A stretch of DNA of 64,000 bases. It comes from Bradyrhizobium symbiodeficiens (lineage in GTDB: Bacteria > Pseudomonadota > Alphaproteobacteria > Rhizobiales > Xanthobacteraceae). The notes below the pieces were generated by a model. That model made no database searches. It was not told where the DNA came from and worked only from the letters and a program-made list of their open reading frames with translations. The position numbers and the translations under genes were made by a program. Location: assembly GCF_002266465.3 (NCBI RefSeq), contig NZ_CP029427.2, positions 3,660,501-3,724,500 of the forward strand, in the 5' to 3' direction. Every line of letters begins with the position of its first letter. Within the stretch, counting starts at the first letter, position 1. Of this stretch, positions 9,170-17,714 are shown one piece after another.

Positions 9170-10354
9170 TCACATTGCCGCCTTGAAGGCAGCGAAGCCG
9201 CGATCGAGATCGGCCTTGAGATCATCGACGCTCTCGAGCCCGATGTGCAGACGCAGCGTCGGGCCGCCGGGCGACCACTTGGTCGCGGTGCGATAGGCGT
9301 CGCAATCGAAGGGAATCGCGAGGCTTTCGAATCCGCCCCATGAAAAACCCATGCCGAACAGCTTGAGCGTGTTGAGCATGGTGTCGACGGCCTTCTGCGG
9401 CGCTGGCTTCAGCACGATGCTGAACAGGCCGGAGGCGCCGGTGAAGTCGCGCTTCCAGATCGCGTGGCCGGGATCGGTCTCGAGCCCCGGGTGCAGCACG
9501 CGCGCGACCTCGGGTCTAGCAGCGAGCCATCGCGCCATGTCGAGCCCGGAGCGGTGATGCTGCGCCAGCCGCACCGACAGCGTGCGCAGGCCGCGCAGCG
9601 CGAGGAAGACATCGTCGGGACCGGCGCAGACGCCGAGCAGACGGATGCCTTCCGCAATCTGCGGCCAGGCCTTGGCGTTGGCCGAGATCGTGCCGAACAT
9701 GATGTCGGAATGGCCGCCGATATATTTGGTCGCGGCCTGCATGCTGATGTCGACGCCCTGTTCGAGCGAGCGGTGATAGAGCGGCGTCGCCCAGGTGTTG
9801 TCGTCGATGACGAGCGCGCCGCGCCCATGCGTAACCTCGGCGATGGCGCGAATGTCCGGCATCTCGAACGACTGCGAGCCCGGGGCCTCCACCAGCACAG
9901 CGCGGGTGTTCGGCTTGAACAGCTTGTCGATACCGGCGCCGATCAACGGATCGAAATAGGTGGTCTCGACGCCAAAGCGGGCGAGCATGCCGTTGCAGAA
10001 ATTGCGCGAGGGCCGGTAGACGTTGTCGATGACCAGGATATGGTCGCCAGCCTTCAACACCGAGAGCAGGGTGGTGGAGATCGCCGAGAGCCCCGACGGG
10101 ACGATGCCGACGCCGGCGCATTGCGGTCCCTCCAGCGCCATCAGCGTTTCCTGGAATGCCTTGGTGGTGGGGGAACCGTGGCGGCCATAGGTAAACTCGC
10201 CGCGATGGGCGTGCAGATCCTCGGCGGTCGGGTAGAGCACGGTCGACCCGTGAAAGACCGGCGGATTGACGAACCCCTTCTGCGCCTTGGTGTCGCGGCC
10301 GGAGGTGACCAGCCGGGTCTCGGCATGCTGCTGGGACGGGTGCGAGGAATCCAT
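9170..10354 (-). CDS. metC: Cystathionine beta-lyase-type PLP enzyme
   Basis: This 394-residue Cys/Met-metabolism PLP-dependent enzyme is a cytosolic fold-type I lyase. The PLP lysine is K210 in MQAATKYIGGHSD, and the upstream aspartate that pairs with the pyridine nitrogen is in LVIDDNTWAT. YGRHGSPT (residues 56-63) is the conserved active-site tyrosine/arginine segment. Family members cleave cystathionine to homocysteine, pyruvate and ammonia. Gamma-lyase or synthase paralogues look similar, so metC is the most likely name rather than a proven one. The start ATG is at 10354. The gene is divergent from aapJ, the usual neighbourhood in rhizobia-type genomes. Confidence 0.85.
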   Translation of the reverse strand: MDSSHPSQQHAETRLVTSGRDTKAQKGFVNPPVFHGSTVLYPTAEDLHAHRGEFTYGRHGSPTTKAFQETLMALEGPQCAGVGIVPSGLSAISTTLLSVLKAGDHILVIDNVYRPSRNFCNGMLARFGVETTYFDPLIGAGIDKLFKPNTRAVLVEAPGSQSFEMPDIRAIAEVTHGRGALVIDDNTWATPLYHRSLEQGVDISMQAATKYIGGHSDIMFGTISANAKAWPQIAEGIRLLGVCAGPDDVFLALRGLRTLSVRLAQHHRSGLDMARWLAARPEVARVLHPGLETDPGHAIWKRDFTGASGLFSIVLKPAPQKAVDTMLNTLKLFGMGFSWGGFESLAIPFDCDAYRTATKWSPGGPTLRLHIGLESVDDLKADLDRGFAAFKAAM

Positions 10355-10461
10355 GCGTCTGCTTTCAAAACCGCGTTTCCGCCGGACGCGAGAGGCGCCC
10401 TGCAGGCCGGCCGGTGGCCGCTGTCGTTAATAACAGAACACAGAAGACTCCCGTCAACCCC

Positions 10462-10490
10462 TTGACCCGGCACGCCAGTCGTTCTGTGAT
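10462..10490 (+). promoter_or_regulatory. Possible aapJ promoter in the metC-aapJ divergent region
   Basis: The 389-base gap 10355-10743 separates divergent metC and aapJ. The best promoter-like pair on the plus strand is TTGACC (10462-10467) and TGTGAT (10485-10490), 17 bases apart. It would give a long leader of about 250 bases before aapJ. I see no strong hairpin or riboswitch fold by eye and no conserved reading frame in the gap. This is a weak prediction. Confidence 0.3.
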
Positions 10491-10743
10491 GCGCAGGTGC
10501 TATTCAGTCGCCGCATGTTGAGGGGCCTGCCGCGACCTTCGTCCATCGTCTGACCGGACCTTGCGCCACAGCCATATCGGCGGGCGCTGCGGCGGGGATT
10601 AAGGTATGGCCTCCCGGGATCGGCGGGTGTTCGGCAAGGTTTTCCAGCATGACTCTTGCAGGGCTGGCCTTGATACGCCTGGCCCTGGCAGCGATGATCC
10701 TGAGACAACGATCCTTGAGACGACTTTGAAAGGCCCAAAGCCC

Positions 10744-11760
10744 ATGAAACGCGTAACCCTGGCTCTCACCCTTGCTCTCGCCGCCGGCCTCTGCGCCCAA
10801 GCCGCCGATGCGCAAACGCTCAAGACCATCAAGGACCGGGGCATGCTGTCCTGCGGCGTCAGCCAGGGCTTGCCGGGCTTCTCCTCGCCCGACGACAAGG
10901 GCAACTGGACCGGCCTCGACGTCGACGTTTGCCGCGCGATCGCCGGAGCGATCTTCAACGATCCGACCAAGGTCAAGTATGTGCCGCTGTCCGCCAAGGA
11001 CCGCTTCACCGCGCTGCAATCCGGCGAGATCGACGTGCTCTCACGCAACACCACCTGGACCATCTCGCGCGATACCTCGCTGGGCGCCAACTTCACCGGT
11101 GTGACCTATTATGACGGGCAGGGCTTCATGGTGAAGAAGTCGCTCAAGGTGAATTCGGCGCTCGAGCTCAACAGCGCCTCGGTCTGCGTGCAGACCGGCA
11201 CCACCACCGAGCAGAATCTGGCCGACTACTTCAAGGCCAACAACATGAAGTATGAGGTGATCGCGTTCGGCACCAACGACGAAACGGTCAAGGCCTACGA
11301 GGCCGGACGCTGCGACGTCTTCACCACCGACCAGTCGGGCCTGTACGCCAACCGTCTCAAACTTGCCAATCCCAACGACCACATGGTGCTTCCCGAGATC
11401 ATCTCGAAGGAGCCGCTCGGCCCCATGGTGCGTCATGGCGACGACCAATGGTTCGACATCGTGAAGTGGACGCTGTTCGCGATGGTCACCGCCGAAGAGC
11501 TTGGCGTGACCTCGAAGAACGTCGATGAGAAAGCGAAGCTGGAAAATCCGGAGTTAAAGCGCGTCCTCGGCACCGACGGCAATTTCGGCGAACAGCTCGG
11601 CCTGACCAAGGACTGGGTGGTGCGGATCGTGAAGGCGGTCGGCAATTACGGCGAAGTGTTCGATCGCAATGTCGGCGCGGGCTCGCCGCTCGCCATCAAT
11701 CGCGGTCTCAACAATCTCTGGAACAAGGGCGGTCTTCAGTACGCGCCGCCGATCCGCTGA
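10744..11760 (+). CDS. aapJ: General L-amino acid ABC transporter, periplasmic binding protein
   Basis: This 338-residue family 3 solute-binding protein has a cleavable signal peptide (MKRVTLALTLALAAGLCAQ, cleavage after AADA). The mature part begins QTLKTIKDRGMLSCGVSQG and has the AapJ/YhdW hallmarks DKGNWTGLDVDVCRAIA and FTALQSGEIDVLSRNTTWT. It captures a broad range of L-amino acids in the periplasm and hands them to AapQM. The ATG at 10744 was chosen because the signal peptide begins there. An upstream in-frame ATG at 10606 would put 46 polar residues before it. It is the first gene of the aapJQMP operon. Confidence 0.93.
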   Translation: MKRVTLALTLALAAGLCAQAADAQTLKTIKDRGMLSCGVSQGLPGFSSPDDKGNWTGLDVDVCRAIAGAIFNDPTKVKYVPLSAKDRFTALQSGEIDVLSRNTTWTISRDTSLGANFTGVTYYDGQGFMVKKSLKVNSALELNSASVCVQTGTTTEQNLADYFKANNMKYEVIAFGTNDETVKAYEAGRCDVFTTDQSGLYANRLKLANPNDHMVLPEIISKEPLGPMVRHGDDQWFDIVKWTLFAMVTAEELGVTSKNVDEKAKLENPELKRVLGTDGNFGEQLGLTKDWVVRIVKAVGNYGEVFDRNVGAGSPLAINRGLNNLWNKGGLQYAPPIR

Positions 11761-11785
11761 TCGCCTCTGACCCGCTGGCAGCGGC

Positions 11786-12991
11786 ATGAGCACCGAGGCC
11801 CGAAATCCGCCGCCCCAGATCGCCCTGAAGATCAGGCGCATTCTGGGCGGAAAGGCAGGCTGGAACGGCGTTGCCGTCCAGTTTGCCTTCGCGGGGATTC
11901 TGGGCTGGATCGGCTATGAGATCGTCTCCAATGCCCGCGCAAATCTGGAGAACCAGCATATTGCCGCCGGCTTCGGCTTCCTCAGGAACAATGCCGGCTT
12001 CGACGTCAACCAGACCCTGATTTCCTATACCGGCTCGGACACGTTCCTGCGCGTGTTCGTGGTCGGGCTCCTGAACACGCTCGTGGTCTCCGTGGTGGGC
12101 ATCGTCTTCGCCACACTGATCGGCTTCGTCGTCGCGTTGTGCCGGCTCTCGCCCAATTGGCTGTTGTCGCGCGTCGGCGAGATCTATGTCGAGATCATCC
12201 GTAACCTGCCGGTGCTGTTCCAGATCCTGTTCTGGTACCTCGCGGTTCTCGCGGCCTTGCCCAATCCGCGCCAGAGCATCTCGCTGCTCGGCATCGCCTT
12301 CATCAGCAATCGCGGCCTCGTCATTCCAAGCCCGATCGGCGGGAGCGGCCTGGAGCCATTCCTGGCGATGCTGGCGCTCGGCGTCGTCGCGTCACTCGCC
12401 CTGCGCTTCCATGCGCGGCGCGCGCTATTTCAGGAAGGGCGAATGATCCGGATCTGGCCCACTGTGCTGGGTTTGCTGGTCGGACTCCCGCTCGCCACCA
12501 TGCTGGTGTTCGGCTTGCCGTTCACCTTCGAACTGCCGCAACTCAAGGGTTTCAACTTCGCTGGCGGCTCGCGGATCATCCCGGAATTCGTGGCGCTGAC
12601 GCTGGCGCTGTCGACCTATACCGCTGCCTTCATCGCCGAGATCGTGCGCGCCGGAATCCTGTCCGTCCACAAGGGGCAGATGGAGGCGGGGGCCTCGCTC
12701 GGTCTCAGCCGCGGCGCCACGCTCCGGCTGGTCGTCGTGCCGCAGGCCATGCGCGTCATCGTGCCGCCGCTGACCAACCAGTACCTCAATCTCACCAAGA
12801 ACTCGTCGCTGGCGGTCGCGATCGGCTACCCCGACCTCGTCTCGGTGTTCGCCGGCACGTCGCTGAGCCAGACCGGGCAGGCGATCGAGATCATCGCCAT
12901 GACCATGGGCATCTATCTCCTGATCTCGCTGCTCACCAGCGCGATCATGAGCGTCTACGGTTGGCGCGTCAGCCGGAGTCTGGGCGCATGA
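11786..12991 (+). CDS. aapQ: General L-amino acid ABC transporter permease Q
   Basis: This 401-residue inner-membrane permease has eight or so hydrophobic segments and the HisM/GlnP-type EAA loop near the C terminus (AEIVRAGILSVHKGQMEA, followed by A-LGLSRGATLRLVVVPQA). The long N-terminal half is typical of AapQ and distinguishes it from short polar amino-acid permeases. It pairs with AapM to form the membrane channel. The gene starts 25 bases after aapJ and its stop overlaps the aapM ATG (ATGA at 12988), which implies coupled translation in stoichiometric amounts. Confidence 0.92.
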   Translation: MSTEARNPPPQIALKIRRILGGKAGWNGVAVQFAFAGILGWIGYEIVSNARANLENQHIAAGFGFLRNNAGFDVNQTLISYTGSDTFLRVFVVGLLNTLVVSVVGIVFATLIGFVVALCRLSPNWLLSRVGEIYVEIIRNLPVLFQILFWYLAVLAALPNPRQSISLLGIAFISNRGLVIPSPIGGSGLEPFLAMLALGVVASLALRFHARRALFQEGRMIRIWPTVLGLLVGLPLATMLVFGLPFTFELPQLKGFNFAGGSRIIPEFVALTLALSTYTAAFIAEIVRAGILSVHKGQMEAGASLGLSRGATLRLVVVPQAMRVIVPPLTNQYLNLTKNSSLAVAIGYPDLVSVFAGTSLSQTGQAIEIIAMTMGIYLLISLLTSAIMSVYGWRVSRSLGA

Positions 12992-14508
12992 GCGACATCG
13001 CCTCGAGCAGCTTCGTCCGGAAGGATCTGCTCACCGAACGTCCGGCGCCGGTGAAGACCACGGGCTTCGTCGGGCTGATGCGCACGCGCCTGTTCAACTC
13101 GCCGACCAACATCCTGCTCACGATCGTGGGCGTCTTGCTGTTGTGGTTCACCATCATTCCCGCGGTCAAGTTCCTGATGGTCGATGCGGTCTGGAGCGGC
13201 AAGGACCGCGCAGCATGCCTCACGGAGAATGCCGGCTTTGCGGTCGGCGCCTGCTGGCCCTACATCCAGGCCAAGCTGCCGCAGCTGATCTACGGCTTTT
13301 ATCCCGAGGCCGAGCGCTGGCGGGTCGACCTCACCTTCATCCTGGCGGTGGCCCTGCTGGTGCCGCTGCTCGTACCGCGTCTGCCGGCGAAAGGGCTCAA
13401 CGCCGGCCTGTTCTTCTTCGCATTTCCTGTGGTCGCGTTCTTTCTGCTGCACGGTGGCGGTATCAAGGGCTTCGGCCTCAGCTGGACCGCCGGCGTGCTG
13501 GAATTGTTCGACGACAGCATCATCGGCGCCGGGCAGGCCGTGCTCGGTGTCAGCAAGACATCCGCCGTCGCGCCGTTGTTCTGGGTGGTCGGGAATCTTA
13601 TCGTGCTGGTCGGCGTGGCGATCTCCTGGCTGATCCTCCCGCTGACCTGGCTGCGCGATCAGATCCAGGGGGCGGGCCAGCCGGTCTGGGGCGATTTCGC
13701 CGTGACGACCGTCATCGTCTCGTTGATCGCCTTCGGCCTCGGCGGCGGCCTGCGTACCGGTTGGCGCGCGCTCGCCTCGAGTATCGCGACCTTCTTCGCC
13801 ATCGCCCTCGTGATCAAGCTGATGGGGCTCGATCGCGGTGGACTGCCGGTCGTGACGACGAATTTGTGGGGCGGCCTCCTGGTAACGCTGGTGGTCTCCG
13901 TCACCGGCATCGTCACCTCGCTGCCGATCGGCATCGCGCTGGCGCTCGGCCGCCGCTCCACCATTCCGCTAATCCGGATATTCTCGATCGCCTTCATCGA
14001 GTTCTGGCGCGGCGTGCCGCTGATCACCGTGCTGTTCTTCGCCACCTACATGCTGCCGCTGTTCCTGCCCGGCAATTTCACCGTCGACGGCCTCGTCCGC
14101 GCGCTAATCGGCATCGCGTTGTTCACGGGCGCCTACCAGGCCGAGAACGTCCGCGGCGGGCTCGCAGCGATCCCGCGCGGGCAGGGCGAGGCGGCCGCAG
14201 CCTTGGGCCTGTCCTGGTGGAAGACGACCTCGCTGATCGTGCTGCCGCAGGCCCTGCGCCACGTCATTCCGAACCTCGTCAACAGCTTCATCTCGCTGTT
14301 CAAGGACACTTCGCTGGTCTCGATCGTGGCGCTGTTCGACCTGCTGGGCTCGCTCAGGGCCTCGTTCTCGGACCCGAAATGGTCGACGCCGTCGACCGCG
14401 TTCACCGGCTTCGCTTTCGCCGGTATCATCTATTTCATCTTCTGCTTTGGAATGTCGCGCTACTCGCTGTTCGTCGAGCATCGCCTCAACGCCCACCGTC
14501 GCAACTGA
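12988..14508 (+). CDS. aapM: General L-amino acid ABC transporter permease M
   Basis: This 506-residue permease partners AapQ. It has a long, family-specific N-terminal region with several helices. The transport core in the last 220 residues contains the EAA loop (AENVRGGLAAIPRGQGEAAAA) and the LGLSWWKTTSLIVLPQALR stretch that contacts the ATPase. The ATG at 12988 overlaps the aapQ stop, so it is preferred over an in-frame ATG at 12961 inside aapQ. The stop is 11 bases before aapP. Confidence 0.92.
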   Translation: MSDIASSSFVRKDLLTERPAPVKTTGFVGLMRTRLFNSPTNILLTIVGVLLLWFTIIPAVKFLMVDAVWSGKDRAACLTENAGFAVGACWPYIQAKLPQLIYGFYPEAERWRVDLTFILAVALLVPLLVPRLPAKGLNAGLFFFAFPVVAFFLLHGGGIKGFGLSWTAGVLELFDDSIIGAGQAVLGVSKTSAVAPLFWVVGNLIVLVGVAISWLILPLTWLRDQIQGAGQPVWGDFAVTTVIVSLIAFGLGGGLRTGWRALASSIATFFAIALVIKLMGLDRGGLPVVTTNLWGGLLVTLVVSVTGIVTSLPIGIALALGRRSTIPLIRIFSIAFIEFWRGVPLITVLFFATYMLPLFLPGNFTVDGLVRALIGIALFTGAYQAENVRGGLAAIPRGQGEAAAALGLSWWKTTSLIVLPQALRHVIPNLVNSFISLFKDTSLVSIVALFDLLGSLRASFSDPKWSTPSTAFTGFAFAGIIYFIFCFGMSRYSLFVEHRLNAHRRN

Positions 14509-14519
14509 TCGAGGTCACC

Positions 14520-15257
14520 ATGTCCGACCCCATCGTCAAGATTTCCGGCCTCAACAAATGGTACGGCGATTTTCACGTGCTGCGTGACATCGACCTCGCG
14601 GTCGAGAAGGGCGAGCGCATCGTGATCTGCGGGCCCTCGGGCTCCGGCAAGTCGACCTTGATCCGCTGCATCAACGCGCTGGAGGAGTTCCAGGAGGGCG
14701 AGATCGTCGTCGATGGCATCGCGCTCGGGCCAAACCTCAAGCACGTCGACGCAGTACGTCGCGAGGTCGGCATGGTGTTCCAGAGCTTCAACCTGTTCCC
14801 GCATCTGACCGTGCTGGAGAACTGCACGCTGGCGCCGATCTGGGTGCGGAACATCCCGAAGAAGGACGCCGAGATCAACGCGATGAAGTTCCTGGAGCGG
14901 GTCAAGATCCCGCATCAGGCCAACAAGTTCCCTGGGCAGATGTCCGGCGGCCAGCAGCAGCGCGTCGCGATCGCGCGGGCACTGACCATGAACCCGAAGG
15001 TCATGCTGTTCGACGAGCCGACCTCGGCGCTCGATCCCGAGATGGTCAAGGAGGTGCTGGACACCATGGTGGACCTTGCCGAGGAAGGCATGACCATGCT
15101 GGTCGTCACCCATGAAATGGGGTTTGCCCGCGAGGTCGCCAACCGCGTGGTCTTCATGGACGCCGGCCAGATCATCGAGGCCAACACGCCGAACGAGTTC
15201 TTTGCGGCGCCCCAGCACGCCCGCACGAAGCTGTTCTTGAGCCAGATCCTGCGCTGA
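14520..15257 (+). CDS. aapP: General L-amino acid ABC transporter ATPase
   Basis: This 245-residue ABC ATPase of the polar amino-acid class energises AapQM. Walker A is GPSGSGKST, the signature is MSGGQQQR, and Walker B is VMLFDEP followed by TSALDPEMV. A switch histidine lies in VVTHEMGFA. The ATG at 14520 has a GAGG element seven bases upstream. It closes the operon. The next 100 bases to the first TPR/OGT gene carry that gene's own leader, so readthrough is possible but not required. Confidence 0.95.
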   Translation: MSDPIVKISGLNKWYGDFHVLRDIDLAVEKGERIVICGPSGSGKSTLIRCINALEEFQEGEIVVDGIALGPNLKHVDAVRREVGMVFQSFNLFPHLTVLENCTLAPIWVRNIPKKDAEINAMKFLERVKIPHQANKFPGQMSGGQQQRVAIARALTMNPKVMLFDEPTSALDPEMVKEVLDTMVDLAEEGMTMLVVTHEMGFAREVANRVVFMDAGQIIEANTPNEFFAAPQHARTKLFLSQILR

Positions 15258-15357
15258 GCAGCTGCCATCCCGGGGCCGCGCCGGCCTGACTGACCCGCCA
15301 GCCTGGCACCAGCGAATCAGATTTGCCTCTTTTCGGACCATCCTCCGGAGAGAGACC

Positions 15358-17598
15358 TTGCAGAGCAGTGTCGGCGCGCGCGCATACCAGAATGCGCGAT
15401 TGCAGAAGAAGTTGAGGAAGCAGGCGGACGCCGTCATGTCCCTCGCGGTCGAGGCTCTCCGGCAGGGCCGACTTGCGGAGGCCGAGACGCTCTGCCGCGG
15501 GATCGTGGAGGAGGTTCCGGATCATTTCCACGCCACGCATTTGCTCGGCCTGCGAGCCTATGAGCGCGGGCGGCTTGAGGAGGCGCAACAGCTGTTCGAG
15601 CGCGCGATTGCCCTCGATCCGCGCTCGCCCGATGCCCATGGCAATCTCGGCGCCGTGTATTTCGACCTTCAGAAATTCCAGGACGCGCGTGCATGCCAGG
15701 AAAAGGCCCTTGCGTTGAAGCCGAATTGTCCGATCACCTTGACCAATCTCGGCAATACGCTCCTGAACATTGGCCTCGGCGAGCAGGCGATCGGACTGCA
15801 CGAACGCGCTATCAGGCTGCGGCCAGACTATGCCGATGCCTTCTGCAACCGTGGCATGGCGGAGCTGATGATCGGCCGGTCCGAACGCGCCAAGGACAGT
15901 TTCGATCGCGCCCTCTCGTTTCAACCGCGTCATGCGGAAGCGATCGCCGGCAAGGGCATGGTGTGCATCGCGCTCCGGCACTACGAGGAGGCGGAAGCCG
16001 CCCTCGCAGCAGGGCTCGCGATCAAGCCGGGTTCACCGCGGATACTGGCGCAGCGCGGACGGCTCAATTTCGATCTGCACAGGCTGGCACAGGCGGCGGC
16101 GGACTTCGATGCGGCGCTGGCCCAATCGCCACGGCTCGAGCTTGCGCTGCGTGGCAAGGCGCAGGTCAACCTTCTGCTGGGGAACACGACGCAGGCGATC
16201 GCGGCCGTCAAGACCCTGCTCGAAGACAATCCGCGGTCGGATTACGCCATCGTGCTGCTCGGCGCCTGCTATGCGAACCAGGGAAACGTCGCCACCGCGC
16301 TCGAGCACCTCGACGCGGCACTCGAGATCACGCCTGACTATGCAGATGCCATCGCACGCAAGATATTCATCTTGGATTATTGGCCCGAGGCCGACTTCGC
16401 GGTCCAGCAGGCGGCGCGAAAATCCTGGTGGGATGCGATCGGCGCCGGACTGCCGCAACGGACGCTGCCGCCCCGGGAGCTCGATCCCGACAGGCGGATC
16501 GTCGTCGGATATGTCGCCTCGGAATTCAGGAACCACTCGGCAGCGTTCGCGCTGTTGCCGGTGCTGCGCCATCACGATCACACGAGGTTCGAGATCGTCT
16601 GCTATTCCTGTTGGCCGTTGCAGGACGAGATCACCGAGCGATTCAAGCTTCTCGCGGACGTCTGGGTCGAGGCCGCGCAGCTTTCGGACGACGAACTGGC
16701 CGATCGCATCCAGGCGGACAGGATCGACATCCTGATCGACGTGTCCGGGCATACGGCCGGCAACAGGCTCCCGGTATTTGCCCGCAAGCCGGCCCCGATC
16801 CAGGTCACGGGTTTCGGACACGCCACGGGCACGGGCCTTCAGACCATGGATTACGTGCTCGCCGATCCAGTCTTCATCCCGCAAGCGGCGCGGCATTTGC
16901 TGGCCGAAAAGGTCCATGATCTGCCGTGCCTGATCACGATCCATCCCATTCTGGACGTGCCGCCTTCGGAGCTTCCCATGCTCCGGAATGGCCACGTCAC
17001 CTTCGGCGTGTTCAACCGCATCTACAAAATATCGGACGACGCGATCCGTGTGTGGTCGCGCCTCATGCGGGAGGTGCCGGGATCGAAGATCATCATCAAG
17101 CACGGGCTGCTCGACGATCCCTTGCTGCGCGACGGCCTGGTCGCACGCTTCGTGGCCCAGGGCATTGCCGAGGACAATATCACCTGCCTTGGCTCGACCA
17201 CGCGCCACGAGCATCTGCTGGCCTTTGCGCAAGTCGACATCTCGCTCGACACCTTTCCGCAAAATGGCGGCATCAGCACCTGGGAATCCCTCTATGCGGG
17301 CGTTCCGGTCGTCGCCAAGCTCGGCAACGGCTCTTCGGCGCGTGCTGGCGGCTCGATCGTGGCGGCCGTCGGCCTCGACGACTGGGTCGCCGAAGATGAT
17401 GACGGCTACGCCGCGATCGCGTGCAAATATGCGACGCAGCCCGCTCGTCTGGCCAAATTGCGGGCGGATCTGCCGGCTCGGATCGCAGCCTCGCCCGCCG
17501 GCAACGTCGAACTTTACACGCGTGAGGTCGAAGCGGCCTATCGCCGGTTCTGGCATGACTACTGTGCCGGCGCCTCGGAACGCGGCGAGGTGGGGTAG
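15358..17598 (+). CDS. TPR protein with O-GlcNAc-transferase-like (GT41) domain, copy 1
   Basis: This 746-residue soluble protein has no signal peptide. Residues 20-360 are about nine to ten TPR helices in 34-residue periodicity (HATHLLGLRAYERGRLEEA, ALTLTNLG-N type repeats). Residues 375-740 are the SPINDLY/OGT catalytic fold. Key matches are VGYVASEF with the general-base-like His393 in NHSAAF, DVSGHTAGNRL, APIQVTGFGHATGTG, FNRIYKIS with K557 at the UDP-contact lysine position, and DTFPQNGGISTWESL. It should transfer a sugar to protein Ser/Thr residues in the cytoplasm, though acceptor and donor are unknown. The TTG start has AGAGAG just upstream and is shared by all three copies. Confidence 0.88.
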   Translation: MQSSVGARAYQNARLQKKLRKQADAVMSLAVEALRQGRLAEAETLCRGIVEEVPDHFHATHLLGLRAYERGRLEEAQQLFERAIALDPRSPDAHGNLGAVYFDLQKFQDARACQEKALALKPNCPITLTNLGNTLLNIGLGEQAIGLHERAIRLRPDYADAFCNRGMAELMIGRSERAKDSFDRALSFQPRHAEAIAGKGMVCIALRHYEEAEAALAAGLAIKPGSPRILAQRGRLNFDLHRLAQAAADFDAALAQSPRLELALRGKAQVNLLLGNTTQAIAAVKTLLEDNPRSDYAIVLLGACYANQGNVATALEHLDAALEITPDYADAIARKIFILDYWPEADFAVQQAARKSWWDAIGAGLPQRTLPPRELDPDRRIVVGYVASEFRNHSAAFALLPVLRHHDHTRFEIVCYSCWPLQDEITERFKLLADVWVEAAQLSDDELADRIQADRIDILIDVSGHTAGNRLPVFARKPAPIQVTGFGHATGTGLQTMDYVLADPVFIPQAARHLLAEKVHDLPCLITIHPILDVPPSELPMLRNGHVTFGVFNRIYKISDDAIRVWSRLMREVPGSKIIIKHGLLDDPLLRDGLVARFVAQGIAEDNITCLGSTTRHEHLLAFAQVDISLDTFPQNGGISTWESLYAGVPVVAKLGNGSSARAGGSIVAAVGLDDWVAEDDDGYAAIACKYATQPARLAKLRADLPARIAASPAGNVELYTREVEAAYRRFWHDYCAGASERGEVG

Positions 17599-17714
17599 CC
17601 GACCTTGCGCCGCCTCCGGGAAATCCCGGAGTCGCTGCAAGTCGGGTCACCGGCCGGCCGGCCGGGGCTGAGAATCAGTTAGACTCGTCTGAGGGCATCC
17701 TCCGGAGAGACACC